Shown one piece after another: positions 1 to 6,482 of a DNA stretch of 44,662 bases. The notes under the pieces were generated by a model. That model had not been told where the DNA came from. It saw only the letters and a list, made by a program, of their open reading frames with translations, and searched no databases. The first letter of the stretch is position 1. The number at the start of each line of letters is the position of its first letter. This DNA comes from a bacterium (lineage in GTDB: Bacteria > Cyanobacteriota > Vampirovibrionia > Gastranaerophilales > Gastranaerophilaceae). A program made the translations under genes and the position numbers. The stretch is taken from positions 1 to 44,662 of the forward strand of contig JAFXXK010000002.1 of assembly GCA_017542305.1 (NCBI GenBank). Direction: 5' to 3'.

Positions 1-1
1 A

Positions 2-121
2 TTGGAATTGAGATTAAAACAGTTAGATACAGAACAGAAAGCAATAAGTACCGAAATGGAAGCAGTAACAAAGGTTATCGAAAAGAATACTCAGGATACC
101 TTCAAGACATTCTCGGCATAA
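2..121 (+). CDS. C-terminal fragment of a coiled-coil protein (5' end outside window)
   Basis: An open frame enters from the left edge and gives 39 residues before a TAA at 119-121. The peptide is almost wholly charged heptad-like sequence (LELRLKQLDTEQKAISTEME) ending in DTFKTFSA, so it is the end of a helical coiled-coil protein. A rho-independent terminator follows about 130 bases downstream on the same strand, which supports the reading frame and strand. My recollection is that Gastranaerophilales carry large families of proteins ending in a similar helix plus a 'F-K-x-F-S' tail, but this is memory, not a search. The function is unknown. Confidence 0.6.
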   Translation: MELRLKQLDTEQKAISTEMEAVTKVIEKNTQDTFKTFSA

Positions 122-251
122 CGAAAATAAAAAGAGAGCAAGGGATAGAAGAGGACGACAATATTCGCCCACGGACTCTTGCACCCCAAAACAGAGCAAC
201 ATTAAATAAACACAATAAAAATAAAAACATAATTTCCCTTTTAATTTCCCT

Positions 252-278
252 AACGACTTTTCCAAGTCGTTTTTTTTT
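252..278 (+). terminator. Rho-independent terminator
   Basis: Perfect 8-base-pair stem (252-259 with 264-271), four-base loop TTCC, and a run of T to 278. It would end the transcript of the coiled-coil gene fragment at the left edge. Confidence 0.8.
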
Positions 279-721
279 GTGGATTTTGGCAAGAGTGAAG
301 TGAGCGTAAAATATGACGCAAAAAGTTTGCGAAAGTATCAAGCTGTTCGCAGGACAGATGAGCAAACTTTCCGTAAAAAGCTAATTATAATATAAGCGAA
401 CGGAACTCGTCCTTGTGAAAAAGTCAACGGAACGATTAAAATTGTTTTACAATTTTAAAAGTGGAGGCTTGACTTTTGAACTGCCAATAATCCAAGTAGC
501 AAGGATTTTTTTAAAGCCAATAATCCAACTGGCTGAGCCACGACACTATATGCTTCGCTCGTAGCGAAGTGAAAGTGTTTCCGTAAAAATAAGTGGAGGC
601 TTGACTTTTGAACTGCCAATAATCCAAGTAGCAAGGATTTTTTTAAAGCCAATAATCCAACTGACTTGCCACGACACTATATGCTTCGCTCGCAGCAATG
701 TATAATATCATATTTGAATCA
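279..721. other. Gene-free stretch with hairpins and repeats
   Basis: No convincing gene lies between the left-edge terminator and the stop of the MmcQ/YjbR gene. It contains a nested stem-loop (stem 322-330 with 362-370, inner CTGT 343-346 with ACAG 354-357), the tandem repeat annotated separately, and a short inverted repeat TTCGCT / AGCGAA around 553-568. The motif TTTCCGTAAAAA occurs twice (about 368-379 and 578-589), so the stretch may be a decayed array of a longer unit. Short open frames here read through the repeats and have no ribosome site. Confidence 0.5.
459..693. repeat. Tandem direct repeat, about 103 bases, two copies
   Basis: Copy 1 runs about 459-561 and copy 2 about 591-693, offset by 132 bases near the start and by 131 after a one-base indel. 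The first 72 bases are identical, and the last ~20 (CACGACACTATATGCTTCGC region) are identical again after a small divergent patch. The copies are separated by about 29 bases. Each contains the inner short repeat CCAATAATCCAA twice. No transposase or terminal inverted repeats are visible, so this looks like a local intergenic repeat unit rather than an insertion sequence. Confidence 0.85.
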
Positions 722-1393
722 TTATTTTTTTACAGAGTAAGAGTGACTTTCTTCAATAAGCAGCATAATCTCATCATCAGACAGGGAGTCGTCAAGTGTG
801 ACGGAAACCCAATATATTTTATTCATATGCCAGGCAGGATATATACCATCTCGTTTAACAAGTTCAGGAATCTTATCTTTATCAAGCTTTAAATTAATAA
901 CATCAACAAGTTCAGAACTTTTCTCACCAAGTTTTGAATATGGAATATTCATTACAATCCCGTACCACTTATTGGTATCAGGATTTTTAAATACTCCTGA
1001 CGGGTCATCTTTCCATGGAAATACCGGATTATCACCAAACACTTTGAATATAAGCTCGGTTATACGATTTGTCTGCGAACCGGCAAAGTAGTTTTCTGAA
1101 AAGCAGTTCTCTTTTATATCGGTCAGGATTTTCGAATATAGTTCTCTTACTTCACCGATAAATGCACCCTCCGGGTTTTCGTATCTTAACGGCAAGTACT
1201 CCTCATTATTTTCCGTATCATAAACAGTACCTGATACCGTACCGGTATTATTAATTCTAATAACAGCCCTAAAATCTCCACCCATAAATATTTTTTCACA
1301 AATATACGCATCCGCAGTCTTAAGAAAACCATATTGTTTTATCTTCTTAAAATTAGGAACAGATTTTTTAAAAATTTCACTTTCGATACTCAT
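722..1393 (-). CDS. MmcQ/YjbR family protein (CyaY-like fold)
   Basis: 223 residues. The C-terminal half (about 115-218) has the MmcQ/YjbR pattern: FPWKDDPSGVFKNPDTNKWY, then a lysine-rich strand with NLKLDKDKIPEL, and the signature PAWHMNKIYWVSVTLD followed by a closing helix (DDEIMLLIEESHSY). The N-terminal ~110 residues are an extra region found in longer members; it contains the strand pair GGDFRAVIRINNTGTVSGTV. Family members have a CyaY-like fold and are presumed DNA-binding, but no reaction is established. AGGTG lies upstream of the ATG, and the gene starts 31 bases after the deaminase gene stops, so the two are probably co-transcribed. No terminator is evident downstream, where the intergenic repeat begins. 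Confidence 0.8.
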   Translation of the reverse strand: MSIESEIFKKSVPNFKKIKQYGFLKTADAYICEKIFMGGDFRAVIRINNTGTVSGTVYDTENNEEYLPLRYENPEGAFIGEVRELYSKILTDIKENCFSENYFAGSQTNRITELIFKVFGDNPVFPWKDDPSGVFKNPDTNKWYGIVMNIPYSKLGEKSSELVDVINLKLDKDKIPELVKRDGIYPAWHMNKIYWVSVTLDDSLSDDEIMLLIEESHSYSVKK

Positions 1394-1424
1394 AAAATTT
1401 TACACCTACGACTTCTCTTGAAAA

Positions 1425-2000
1425 TTAATAGACCTTATTTCCTTTTTGAACGTATTTATAAAGTTCCTGTTCCCCCAACTTCGGTTCAATATTTCCGTAA
1501 ACAATAATACCACGTTTTTTAAACTCCTCAAACCAATTGGGTTTAAACCCTTCATCAAAACCGGTAATTTCTTCAACGGATTTAGTAGGTACACCGTAAT
1601 AAACTTCCTTTATGCCCGACCAAAGAATCCCTCCCAGACACATCATGCAAGGTTCTGAGGTCACATACAGCTTCAGTTTGTATTGTGCTAAATCATATGT
1701 ACCCAGTTTTTGTTCTGCGGCTCTAATAGCATTCATCTCGGCATGATTATTTGAGCAGTTGTCATTAATAACGGTATTGGCTGCTTTCACGACCAAATTC
1801 CCGTCAGCATCATATATCGCAGCGATGAAAGGACCTGAACCCTTTTGGGTAAAACCATCCATTTCGCTTTGCAATTCAGTTATAATTTTAGTTGCCGTTT
1901 CGACTTTTGCGTTATCAATTTTTTCATTTGAAATAACTTTTGCGGAAACGGAACACCCCGGAAGCATATTTCGAATTGCCGTAATAATTTTCTTTTTCAT
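1425..2000 (-). CDS. Zinc-dependent nucleoside/base deaminase (cytidine/deoxycytidylate deaminase superfamily)
   Basis: 191 residues. The zinc site is complete: HAE at 86-88 (His ligand and catalytic Glu) and PCMMC at 117-121 (two Cys ligands). The stretch after it, GGILWSGIKEVYYGV and then a GFDEGF motif, resembles guanine deaminase and related purine deaminases more than tRNA adenosine deaminase, which lacks the long C-terminal segment. About 50 residues precede the usual domain start and have no clear signal peptide. AAGGA stands seven bases before the ATG. Substrate cannot be fixed from sequence: guanine, cytosine/CMP or a damaged base are all possible. It probably forms a two-gene unit with the MmcQ/YjbR gene. 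Confidence 0.8.
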   Translation of the reverse strand: MKKKIITAIRNMLPGCSVSAKVISNEKIDNAKVETATKIITELQSEMDGFTQKGSGPFIAAIYDADGNLVVKAANTVINDNCSNNHAEMNAIRAAEQKLGTYDLAQYKLKLYVTSEPCMMCLGGILWSGIKEVYYGVPTKSVEEITGFDEGFKPNWFEEFKKRGIIVYGNIEPKLGEQELYKYVQKGNKVY

Positions 2001-2049
2001 ATCATTCCTTAAATAATTTCCGATAAGTATAATAGCATAAAAGAGAGGT

Positions 2050-2089
2050 TTAAGAAAGAAAACAGGGCATAAATATATTCTGCCCTGTT
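2050..2089 (-). terminator. Rho-independent terminator after the exported glycine-zipper gene
   Basis: Nine-base-pair stem (2061-2069 with 2081-2089), 11-base loop, then on the minus strand a T-rich tail (TTCTTTCTT). It separates the gene ending at 2117 from the deaminase gene that starts at 2000. Confidence 0.75.
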
Positions 2090-2116
2090 TCTTTTGGTTT
2101 CAGATATAAAAATCAA

Positions 2117-2917
2117 CTAAATATCCAACTCGCTTGTAAGCTGAATATTAACGGTTTGACCTGCTTTGGCTTTAAACGATGCACCTGGCAGCAGTATTCC
2201 GACAGTAACACCGACCAACGCACCTAAACCTGCCGTACAAGCACTTCCGAATACGATAACAGCAACATCTGTCGCCGTTGCGGCGGTAATTGCAGCTCCG
2301 GCTGCAGCACCCGCACCTGCCATAACTGCGGTTTCACCAACGGCAGTAGTATTATTTAAAGTCTTTCTTGATAAGAAATCTTTCTTGCTATACAGCTTTG
2401 CATCAAGAGGTTTTTTCACCCCGTCTATTTCTACATACTTAAAATCCAGATAAACTTTACCGCTCAGGTGTAATGGTTTCGGCTTTTTAAGATCAGTAAT
2501 CACCGCAATAACTCTTGCAGATGAAGGGATAATCACAGTACCTTCCTGCGTAACAATATCATTCGGGAAACGAAATTCAATGGTATCACCGACATGAGCT
2601 TTTCTGCCGTTAAAGTCATTTATAAAAGCTATTTGTAAAATATCCTGAGCCGGAATTTCTACGCCGTGCGAACTTACATAAACAGACTCAACATTAATCT
2701 TTTTCGATTTTTTCTTTCTTATCTGCAAATGTTCCGTTCTGGCAACATCAGACGCAGAACTTACAGTTTGTACTGTTTGAGCATCATCCTGCTGAACAGT
2801 AGTCGTATCCTGAACTTCTGCTGCCGGTGCATCTGCATCATCCGCCGCAAAAACCAACGGGCAAGACATGAAGTTTAAGAATAAACCGCATAAAATAAGT
2901 GACAAAATCTTTTTCAT
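2117..2917 (-). CDS. Exported hypothetical protein with glycine-zipper C-terminus
   Basis: Start placed at the ATG at 2917, seven residues before a strong hydrophobic core (MKKILSLILCGLFLNFMSCP) and preceded by AAAGGGGG; an in-frame ATG at 2965 lacks a ribosome site. The signal peptide probably ends after VFA, followed by an acidic Ala/Asp/Gln linker and a basic patch (RKKKSKK). Residues about 85-195 look like a beta domain (GDTIEFRFPNDIV, GTVIIPSSARVIAVI, SGKVYLDFKYVEIDG). A Gly/Ala-rich segment near 205-245 is a glycine-zipper-like hydrophobic stretch that could insert in a membrane. It belongs to no family I can name. A cell-envelope location is inferred from the signal peptide. Confidence 0.7.
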   Translation of the reverse strand: MKKILSLILCGLFLNFMSCPLVFAADDADAPAAEVQDTTTVQQDDAQTVQTVSSASDVARTEHLQIRKKKSKKINVESVYVSSHGVEIPAQDILQIAFINDFNGRKAHVGDTIEFRFPNDIVTQEGTVIIPSSARVIAVITDLKKPKPLHLSGKVYLDFKYVEIDGVKKPLDAKLYSKKDFLSRKTLNNTTAVGETAVMAGAGAAAGAAITAATATDVAVIVFGSACTAGLGALVGVTVGILLPGASFKAKAGQTVNIQLTSELDI

Positions 2918-3217
2918 ATAACCCCCTTTTTCTTTTGCTATATTTATTAACATGAACACAGGCAAAGGACAAGCAAAAATTCTTTGCAGTCAATTAAAGG
3001 ATATGAGCATTTACATCCTTGCAAACAACTTAAAAGAGATAGTGGTAAACAAAGTCTTTTAACTTACCCTCCGGTCAGCAAACTCTGAACTTGGCTGGTA
3101 AAAAATTTTATATAGTTATCTAAAATTAATTTGCAAGTATATTGAAAATCAGACATATAGTTAATTAAAAAATAGAATGTGCTATATTAAAGAAAAGAAA
3201 GAATAATAGGTGCTAAT
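2918..3217. other. Gene-free stretch with a possible structured leader
   Basis: 300 bases lie between two divergent genes. On the minus strand, upstream of the exported-protein gene, there are two hairpins: TTAAAAGA pairing with TCTTTTAA near 3032-3064, and AAGGAT with ATCCTT near 2998-3023. These could form a long 5' leader of that gene. No riboswitch class was recognised. The right end holds the probable promoter of the small membrane protein. Confidence 0.35.
3161..3188 (+). promoter_or_regulatory. Probable promoter of the small membrane protein gene
   Basis: Extended -10 TGC-TATATT at 3180-3188, with a weak -35 TTAATT at 3161-3166 and a 16-base spacer. It lies 30 bases before the ATG at 3218. 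Confidence 0.4.
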
Positions 3218-3571
3218 ATGGGAAATTATACTATAGGTGGAATTTATGGTGCGGCAATAGGTAGTTATTTGGGTGCTATCGTTAATTTTGTGCTGTGCTA
3301 TTGCATAATCTTGATACCAATAAAAATATATGAAAAAATATCAAAGAAAATTGTAAATAACATTATTATCTTTTTAATAACCTCAATTTTATACTTTCTT
3401 GATGCAATTTTATATGTTTTCCAAGTATACGAGTCTGCAAAAACATCGTTAATCTTATATCTCTCAGCTAAAATTGGCACATTTTTTATAATGTTGTCTA
3501 TTATGCTTTATAGAAAAATTTTAGAATATAAAAAGTTAAACAATTCCAATAAAAAAAAGGACTATGAATAA
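3218..3571 (+). CDS. Small integral membrane protein, function unknown
   Basis: 117 residues with three likely membrane segments: about 8-36 (glycine-rich, AAIGSYLGAIVNFVLCYCII), 45-70 (NNIIIFLITSILYFLDAILY) and 76-101 (SAKTSLILYLSAKIGTFFIM). The short tail is lysine-rich and presumably cytoplasmic. AGGTG precedes the ATG by six bases. It stands alone between hairpin-rich intergenic regions, next to tRNA-Arg and a duplicated piece of that tRNA's 3' end. That position is often used by acquired genes, but there is no integrase. I recognise no family. Confidence 0.65.
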   Translation: MGNYTIGGIYGAAIGSYLGAIVNFVLCYCIILIPIKIYEKISKKIVNNIIIFLITSILYFLDAILYVFQVYESAKTSLILYLSAKIGTFFIMLSIMLYRKILEYKKLNNSNKKKDYE

Positions 3572-3626
3572 TTTATTTTAATTTAAATAGATAAAAGACA
3601 AGCATATAGTCTGTCTTGTTATCTGT

Positions 3627-3639
3627 GCCCGAAGAGATT
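3627..3639 (-). repeat. Partial duplicate of the tRNA-Arg 3' end
   Basis: The 13 bases GCCCGAAGAGATT are identical to 3815-3827 inside the tRNA-Arg gene (acceptor and T-arm). The copy lies 188 bases beyond the tRNA 3' end in the same orientation. This is the arrangement left by tRNA-targeting integrative elements, but the interval has no integrase or other gene. Confidence 0.5.
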
Positions 3640-3671
3640 GTCTTGAGTTGCTCGCAATAAACGGCATTTCG

Positions 3672-3707
3672 CATTTTGCTTTTAGTGGCTTTCAGCCACA
3701 AGCAAAA
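3672..3707. other. Long intergenic hairpin
   Basis: ATTTTGCTT (3672-3680) pairs with AAGCAAAAT (3699-3707), and inside it GTGGCT (3684-3689) pairs with AGCCAC (3693-3698) around a TTC loop; a three-base bulge (3681-3683) separates the two helices. A second small hairpin AACTCC / GGAGTT lies at 3739-3755. No T-run follows in either direction, so simple termination is unlikely. Confidence 0.6.
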
Positions 3708-3772
3708 TTTGCTCCAGCCTCTGCTCGCAACTCGCTCGAACTCCTAAACGGAGTTTCTCATACTTCCTGACA

Positions 3773-3811
3773 TAATAAAGCGAGATAGGATTATACCCTA
3801 TCTCGCTTTAT

Positions 3812-3813
<2 letters not shown>
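3773..3813 (-). terminator. Probable terminator of tRNA-Arg
   Basis: A perfect 17-base-pair stem (3773-3789 with 3797-3813) and a seven-base loop lie directly at the tRNA 3' end. The stem shares its first two bases with the tRNA. On the minus strand its distal arm ends in the T-rich sequence TTTATTATG. It may also contribute to 3'-end processing. Confidence 0.65.
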
Positions 3814-3885
<72 letters not shown>

Positions 3886-3928
3886 ATAGTATATTTACTT
3901 TTCGCAACAAGTCCATACTAGCAAGAAC

Positions 3929-3956
3929 ATTATAAATTTTCAAGCACTTTTTTGAA
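3929..3956 (-). promoter_or_regulatory. Possible promoter of tRNA-Arg
   Basis: Minus strand TTCAAA (3956-3951), 16 bases, TATAAT (3934-3929), 43 bases before the mature tRNA 5' end. Its -35 overlaps that of the plus-strand promoter at 3952-3979. Confidence 0.4.
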
Positions 3957-3979
3957 TAATCTCAATTTAGTGCTATAAT
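3952..3979 (+). promoter_or_regulatory. Promoter for the Rex-like gene
   Basis: TTGAAT at 3952-3957, 16-base spacer, and extended -10 TGC-TATAAT (3971-3979). Predicted transcription start is about 3985-3987, exactly at the ATG of the small open frame at 3986. Confidence 0.6.
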
Positions 3980-3985
3980 TTCGGT

Positions 3986-4144
3986 ATGGTTAAAAGTTTC
4001 ATTGATAACATTTTAAAGAATAAAAAAAAGAAATTCGAAATTAGCACCAAAAATATGGGAGTTAATATAGATAAAAACGAATACTACGAAATCAAACTAT
4101 CAAACTCTAACCATCCGGAAGATATGAATGGAAGTAAACAATAA
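3986..4144 (+). CDS. Possible small leader ORF before the Rex-like gene
   Basis: 52 codons beginning MVKSFIDNILKNKKKKFEIS and ending SNHPEDMNGSKQ, in a different frame from the Rex-like gene and overlapping its first 17 bases. The ATG has no ribosome site and coincides with the predicted transcription start, so it could be read only as a leaderless message. The peptide is lysine-rich and does not resemble the missing winged helix of Rex. It may simply be an untranslated leader. Confidence 0.35.
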   Translation: MVKSFIDNILKNKKKKFEISTKNMGVNIDKNEYYEIKLSNSNHPEDMNGSKQ

Positions 4145-4529
4145 TATGGTCAAAGATAAAAAGAAAGCGTTTATTATAGGGGCAGGAAATCTCGGTACTG
4201 CTTTAGCAAAATATGATAATTTCAGAAATTGCGGACTGAATATTGTTGCACTCTTTGACAACGATAAAAATAAAATTGGTAAACCCGTAAATGGGGTTTT
4301 GGTTCTTGATATAGCAAGACTGCCTAATCTTGCCAGAAAATTCAACGTTGATATTGCTATCCTGACTCTGCCGGAACAGTATGCTCAGATTATTACAAAT
4401 GAAATTGTGCGTGCAGGTATTAAGCATATCTGGAATTTTACGGCAGCAGAATTAATTGTTCCCGACGATGTTAATGTTAAAAATGAAAGTCTTGCCGCTA
4501 AATTTATGAGTTTTGCTCAAGAGCTTTAG
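4128..4529 (+). CDS. Rex-like NAD(H)-binding Rossmann protein lacking the DNA-binding domain
   Basis: 133 residues matching the C-terminal half of the redox repressor Rex. It has the dinucleotide motif GAGNLG (18-23), the acidic residue ending the second strand in ALFDND (D44), the conserved LPNLARKFNVDIAILTLPEQ region, NFTAAELIVPDDV, and the closing swapped helix SLAAKFMSFAQEL. Full Rex is about 210 residues with an N-terminal winged helix of ~80. Only 242 bases separate this start from the tRNA, and no winged-helix coding is visible there, so the domain is absent rather than frameshifted. It may sense NADH through a partner, or be a CoA/NAD-binding protein of other function. GGAAGA precedes the ATG at 4128; the ATG at 4146 is an alternative start. 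Its end overlaps the convergent coaX by four bases. Confidence 0.8.
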   Translation: MEVNNNMVKDKKKAFIIGAGNLGTALAKYDNFRNCGLNIVALFDNDKNKIGKPVNGVLVLDIARLPNLARKFNVDIAILTLPEQYAQIITNEIVRAGIKHIWNFTAAELIVPDDVNVKNESLAAKFMSFAQEL

Positions 4530-5284
4530 TTCTTAGTATTCAAATAATATAAATATCTTAACCCTTCAAGTGTTAATGTCGGGTTAATAAAATCAAACGG
4601 GCGAACAAGATACTCGGAAACAATTGAGGCATATCCGCCTGTTGCAACAATAACAGCCCTGCTTCCCAGCTCATCCTCGCATTGTTTTATTAAACCGTCT
4701 ATCATACTTGCACAACCCCTTATTACACCTGACAAAATGGCATCACAAGTGTTTGTACCGATAGCCTTTGGCGATGTCGCAGCCTCAATTTTTGGCAATT
4801 TTGACGTAAATTTATTGAGTGATTTTAACTGCAAATTTATTCCGGGAGCTATAACTCCACCGACAAACTCCCCTTTTGCATTAACTATGTCAAATGAAGT
4901 AGCCGTTCCAAAATCAATTACGATTACGGGATGTTCATACAAAACATACGCCCCCGCAGCATTCGCAATCCTATCTGCTCCAAGCTCCCCTGCATTATCA
5001 ATTTTTATCGAAATTCCTGTCTTTATATTCGGGGATAAAATAACAGGCGAAAGCTTTAATACCGACTCAACAGCCTTTTTAAATTTATCGGTTAATTCTT
5101 CAACTACGGAAGAAATAATACAGCCCGAAACCGTATAATCCTTTAAAAGAGATTTTAACAATACCTCATACTCTTCCAATGATAAATCTTTATCGGAAGC
5201 CAACCTGAACTCTTCTACCAGTGCAGTATCATCAAATAAACCTAATGTGATACTTGTATTTCCTATATCTGCAGTTAACAGCAT
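4526..5284 (-). CDS. coaX: Type III pantothenate kinase
   Basis: 252 residues, normal for the family. It phosphorylates pantothenate, the first step of coenzyme A synthesis, in the cytoplasm. The motifs are all present: ADIGNT at the N-terminus (D6, phosphate/metal site), GELGADR (99-105, pantothenate site), DFGTATSF (124-131), GGVIAPG (142-148), a VATGGYA motif and the terminal LTLEGL. Type III enzymes are feedback-resistant and use potassium. The GAGGA ribosome site lies inside an 11-base-pair hairpin touching the start codon, annotated separately. The 3' end overlaps the convergent Rex-like gene. Confidence 0.96.
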   Translation of the reverse strand: MLLTADIGNTSITLGLFDDTALVEEFRLASDKDLSLEEYEVLLKSLLKDYTVSGCIISSVVEELTDKFKKAVESVLKLSPVILSPNIKTGISIKIDNAGELGADRIANAAGAYVLYEHPVIVIDFGTATSFDIVNAKGEFVGGVIAPGINLQLKSLNKFTSKLPKIEAATSPKAIGTNTCDAILSGVIRGCASMIDGLIKQCEDELGSRAVIVATGGYASIVSEYLVRPFDFINPTLTLEGLRYLYYLNTKN

Positions 5285-5316
5285 AAAATAATCCTCATAT
5301 CTATAAGGATTATTTT
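5285..5316 (-). promoter_or_regulatory. Hairpin enclosing the coaX ribosome-binding site
   Basis: On the minus strand AAAATAATCCT (5316-5306) pairs perfectly with AGGATTATTTT (5295-5285) around a ten-base loop. The 3' arm contains most of the GAGGA ribosome site of coaX and abuts its ATG at 5284. When folded it would block initiation, or, with the TTTT end, act as a weak terminator of the gene ending at 5342. Confidence 0.6.
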
Positions 5317-5341
5317 ATAACAAAAACTTATTCACGCAAAA

Positions 5342-5527
5342 TTATAGTGAAGATGCAGTAGATGATGATGGATGAATATCGCCTCTGCCTAAACGATCAC
5401 CGATTTCTGTGGAGTTAATATTTGACATTGGCTGCTGAAACATTGCTTTCATATTCTGTGAGCCAACCTTGATGTCTTCTATTAATTTTTTTCTTACATC
5501 GCTTAATCCGACTGAAAAATCTGACAT
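5342..5527 (-). CDS. Small hypothetical protein (61 aa)
   Basis: 61 residues starting MSDFSVGLSDVRKKLIEDIK and ending in a serine-rich tail (HPSSSTASSL). There is no signal peptide or membrane segment; the N-terminal half is likely helical. AAGGAG stands at proper distance from the ATG, which supports translation. It is divergent from the gene at 5738, and the two share a 210-base AT-rich intergenic region with TTTACA motifs. No family is recognised. I group it with the other short lineage-type proteins in the window on length and context only. Confidence 0.6.
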   Translation of the reverse strand: MSDFSVGLSDVRKKLIEDIKVGSQNMKAMFQQPMSNINSTEIGDRLGRGDIHPSSSTASSL

Positions 5528-5675
5528 ATCCGTCTCCTTATCTCTATATACGCATAGTAATCTATATCTCTTATATACTTATAAAGTTTTTTTCTTCAAC
5601 AGAATTGCATAAATTTCAGAAAATTTTACATAACTTTACAATAATTTAGAAATTTTAAAATTTGAAAATTGAGGA

Positions 5676-5704
5676 TTGCAAAACCTGAAAAAATAGTTTA
5701 TACT
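5676..5704 (+). promoter_or_regulatory. Promoter of the FFGGN-tail gene at 5738
   Basis: TTGCAA (5676-5681), 17-base spacer, TATACT (5699-5704). Predicted start near 5711. This lies downstream of an in-frame ATG at 5669, so that ATG cannot be the main start. Confidence 0.65.
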
Positions 5705-5737
5705 ATTCGTGTAGGTAGAAATGTTTTTGAGGTTATA

Positions 5738-6037
5738 ATGCTTGTATCATCAATAGCACATATGAATGCACTTCGCCAGCGAAATCAGGCACAATACAAC
5801 ATTATGAATACACATATGGCTATGGGTTCTATGCTGAGAAATATACATTCCGGTGCTTTCGGAGGTATGGGAAACCTTCAGGCTCTGCATGCTATGGATA
5901 CTCAGATGGAATTAAGTATGGAACAAAACAAATTGGACTACCTGTTTTACTCATTGTGGGAAAAGCAATTAAGAGAACAGCAAAGAAAAGAAATTAAAGA
6001 GTTTTTTGGCGGAAATAAACTCGATGTCAATGCTTAA
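5738..6037 (+). CDS. Small lineage-type protein with C-terminal FFGGN motif
   Basis: 99 residues from the ATG at 5738, chosen because GAGGT precedes it and the likely promoter starts transcription near 5711; reading back to 5669 would add 23 residues ahead of the transcript. It opens MLVSSIAHMNALRQRNQAQY, is rich in Met, Gln and Asn, and ends in a charged helix with IKEFFGGNKLDVNA. The protein at 27292-27813 shares the opening M-[IL]-[LV]-SS and the ending IK[DE]FFGGN[KR], so the two look like distant paralogues. No signal peptide is seen. The function is unknown; the conserved tail could be a binding or targeting motif. Confidence 0.7.
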   Translation: MLVSSIAHMNALRQRNQAQYNIMNTHMAMGSMLRNIHSGAFGGMGNLQALHAMDTQMELSMEQNKLDYLFYSLWEKQLREQQRKEIKEFFGGNKLDVNA

Positions 6038-6140
6038 AATTTAAATGTTTGTAAATTTTTCTTTAGTAATATGTGAATAAAAATATGTTCATTTTATACT
6101 TTGAATATTAAGGTTTAATCATAGCAATAAGGAGTTTAAA

Positions 6141-6476
6141 ATGGACGTTAAAAGAATAAGCTATTCTCCGGAATTCACAGCAAAAACAACTGTTATAGCA
6201 CCGGAAAATTTGGTTAGTAAACAAGAAGTAAAATCTTTGGTAAAATTAGGTTCGCAAATTGGGGAAAAAACTGATTCTATTAAAATAAGCATTAGCGGGC
6301 TGCTTCCAAGCAAAAGAAATCCAAAAATAAAAGGGTATGACGTAAAAGCGACATTTACACTCAACAAATCTAAAAAAAACACATTTAGTGGCGAAGGAAT
6401 TGATATAAATAAAATTTCTCCGTTTGAGTATGCCAAAAAGATACTTACACGGATTAAAGATTCCTCAAAAAAATAA
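6141..6476 (+). CDS. Small hypothetical protein (111 aa)
   Basis: 111 residues opening MDVKRISYSPEFTAKT, with AAGGAG before the ATG. The first 16 residues have the 'I-S-[FY]-x-P-x-F-x-[AG]' type of start that I associate, from memory, with many small Gastranaerophilales proteins. The middle (about 45-90) alternates hydrophobic and charged residues like beta strands (SIKISISGLLPS, GYDVKATFTLN), and the C-terminus is a lysine-rich helix. There is no signal peptide. It is preceded by a 100-base AT-rich gap with TTTGTAAA and followed seven bases later by the convergent MFS gene. Confidence 0.65.
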   Translation: MDVKRISYSPEFTAKTTVIAPENLVSKQEVKSLVKLGSQIGEKTDSIKISISGLLPSKRNPKIKGYDVKATFTLNKSKKNTFSGEGIDINKISPFEYAKKILTRIKDSSKK

Positions 6477-6482
6477 AATACT

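Noticed and set aside
23-365. Hydrophobic short frames on the minus strand at the left end
   Set aside because: They run opposite to the coiled-coil gene end and its terminator and lack ribosome sites.
455-652. A 65-codon minus-strand frame with ALKKSLLLGLLAVQKSSLH twice
   Set aside because: It only reads through the two copies of the intergenic repeat, has no ribosome site and contains no family signal.
279-721. CRISPR array
   Set aside because: Only two units, about 103 bases long with one short gap, no spacer pattern and no cas genes anywhere in the window.
3572-3811. A mobile element between the tRNA 3' end and its 13-base copy
   Set aside because: The interval is under 200 bases and encodes nothing; recorded only as a possible scar.
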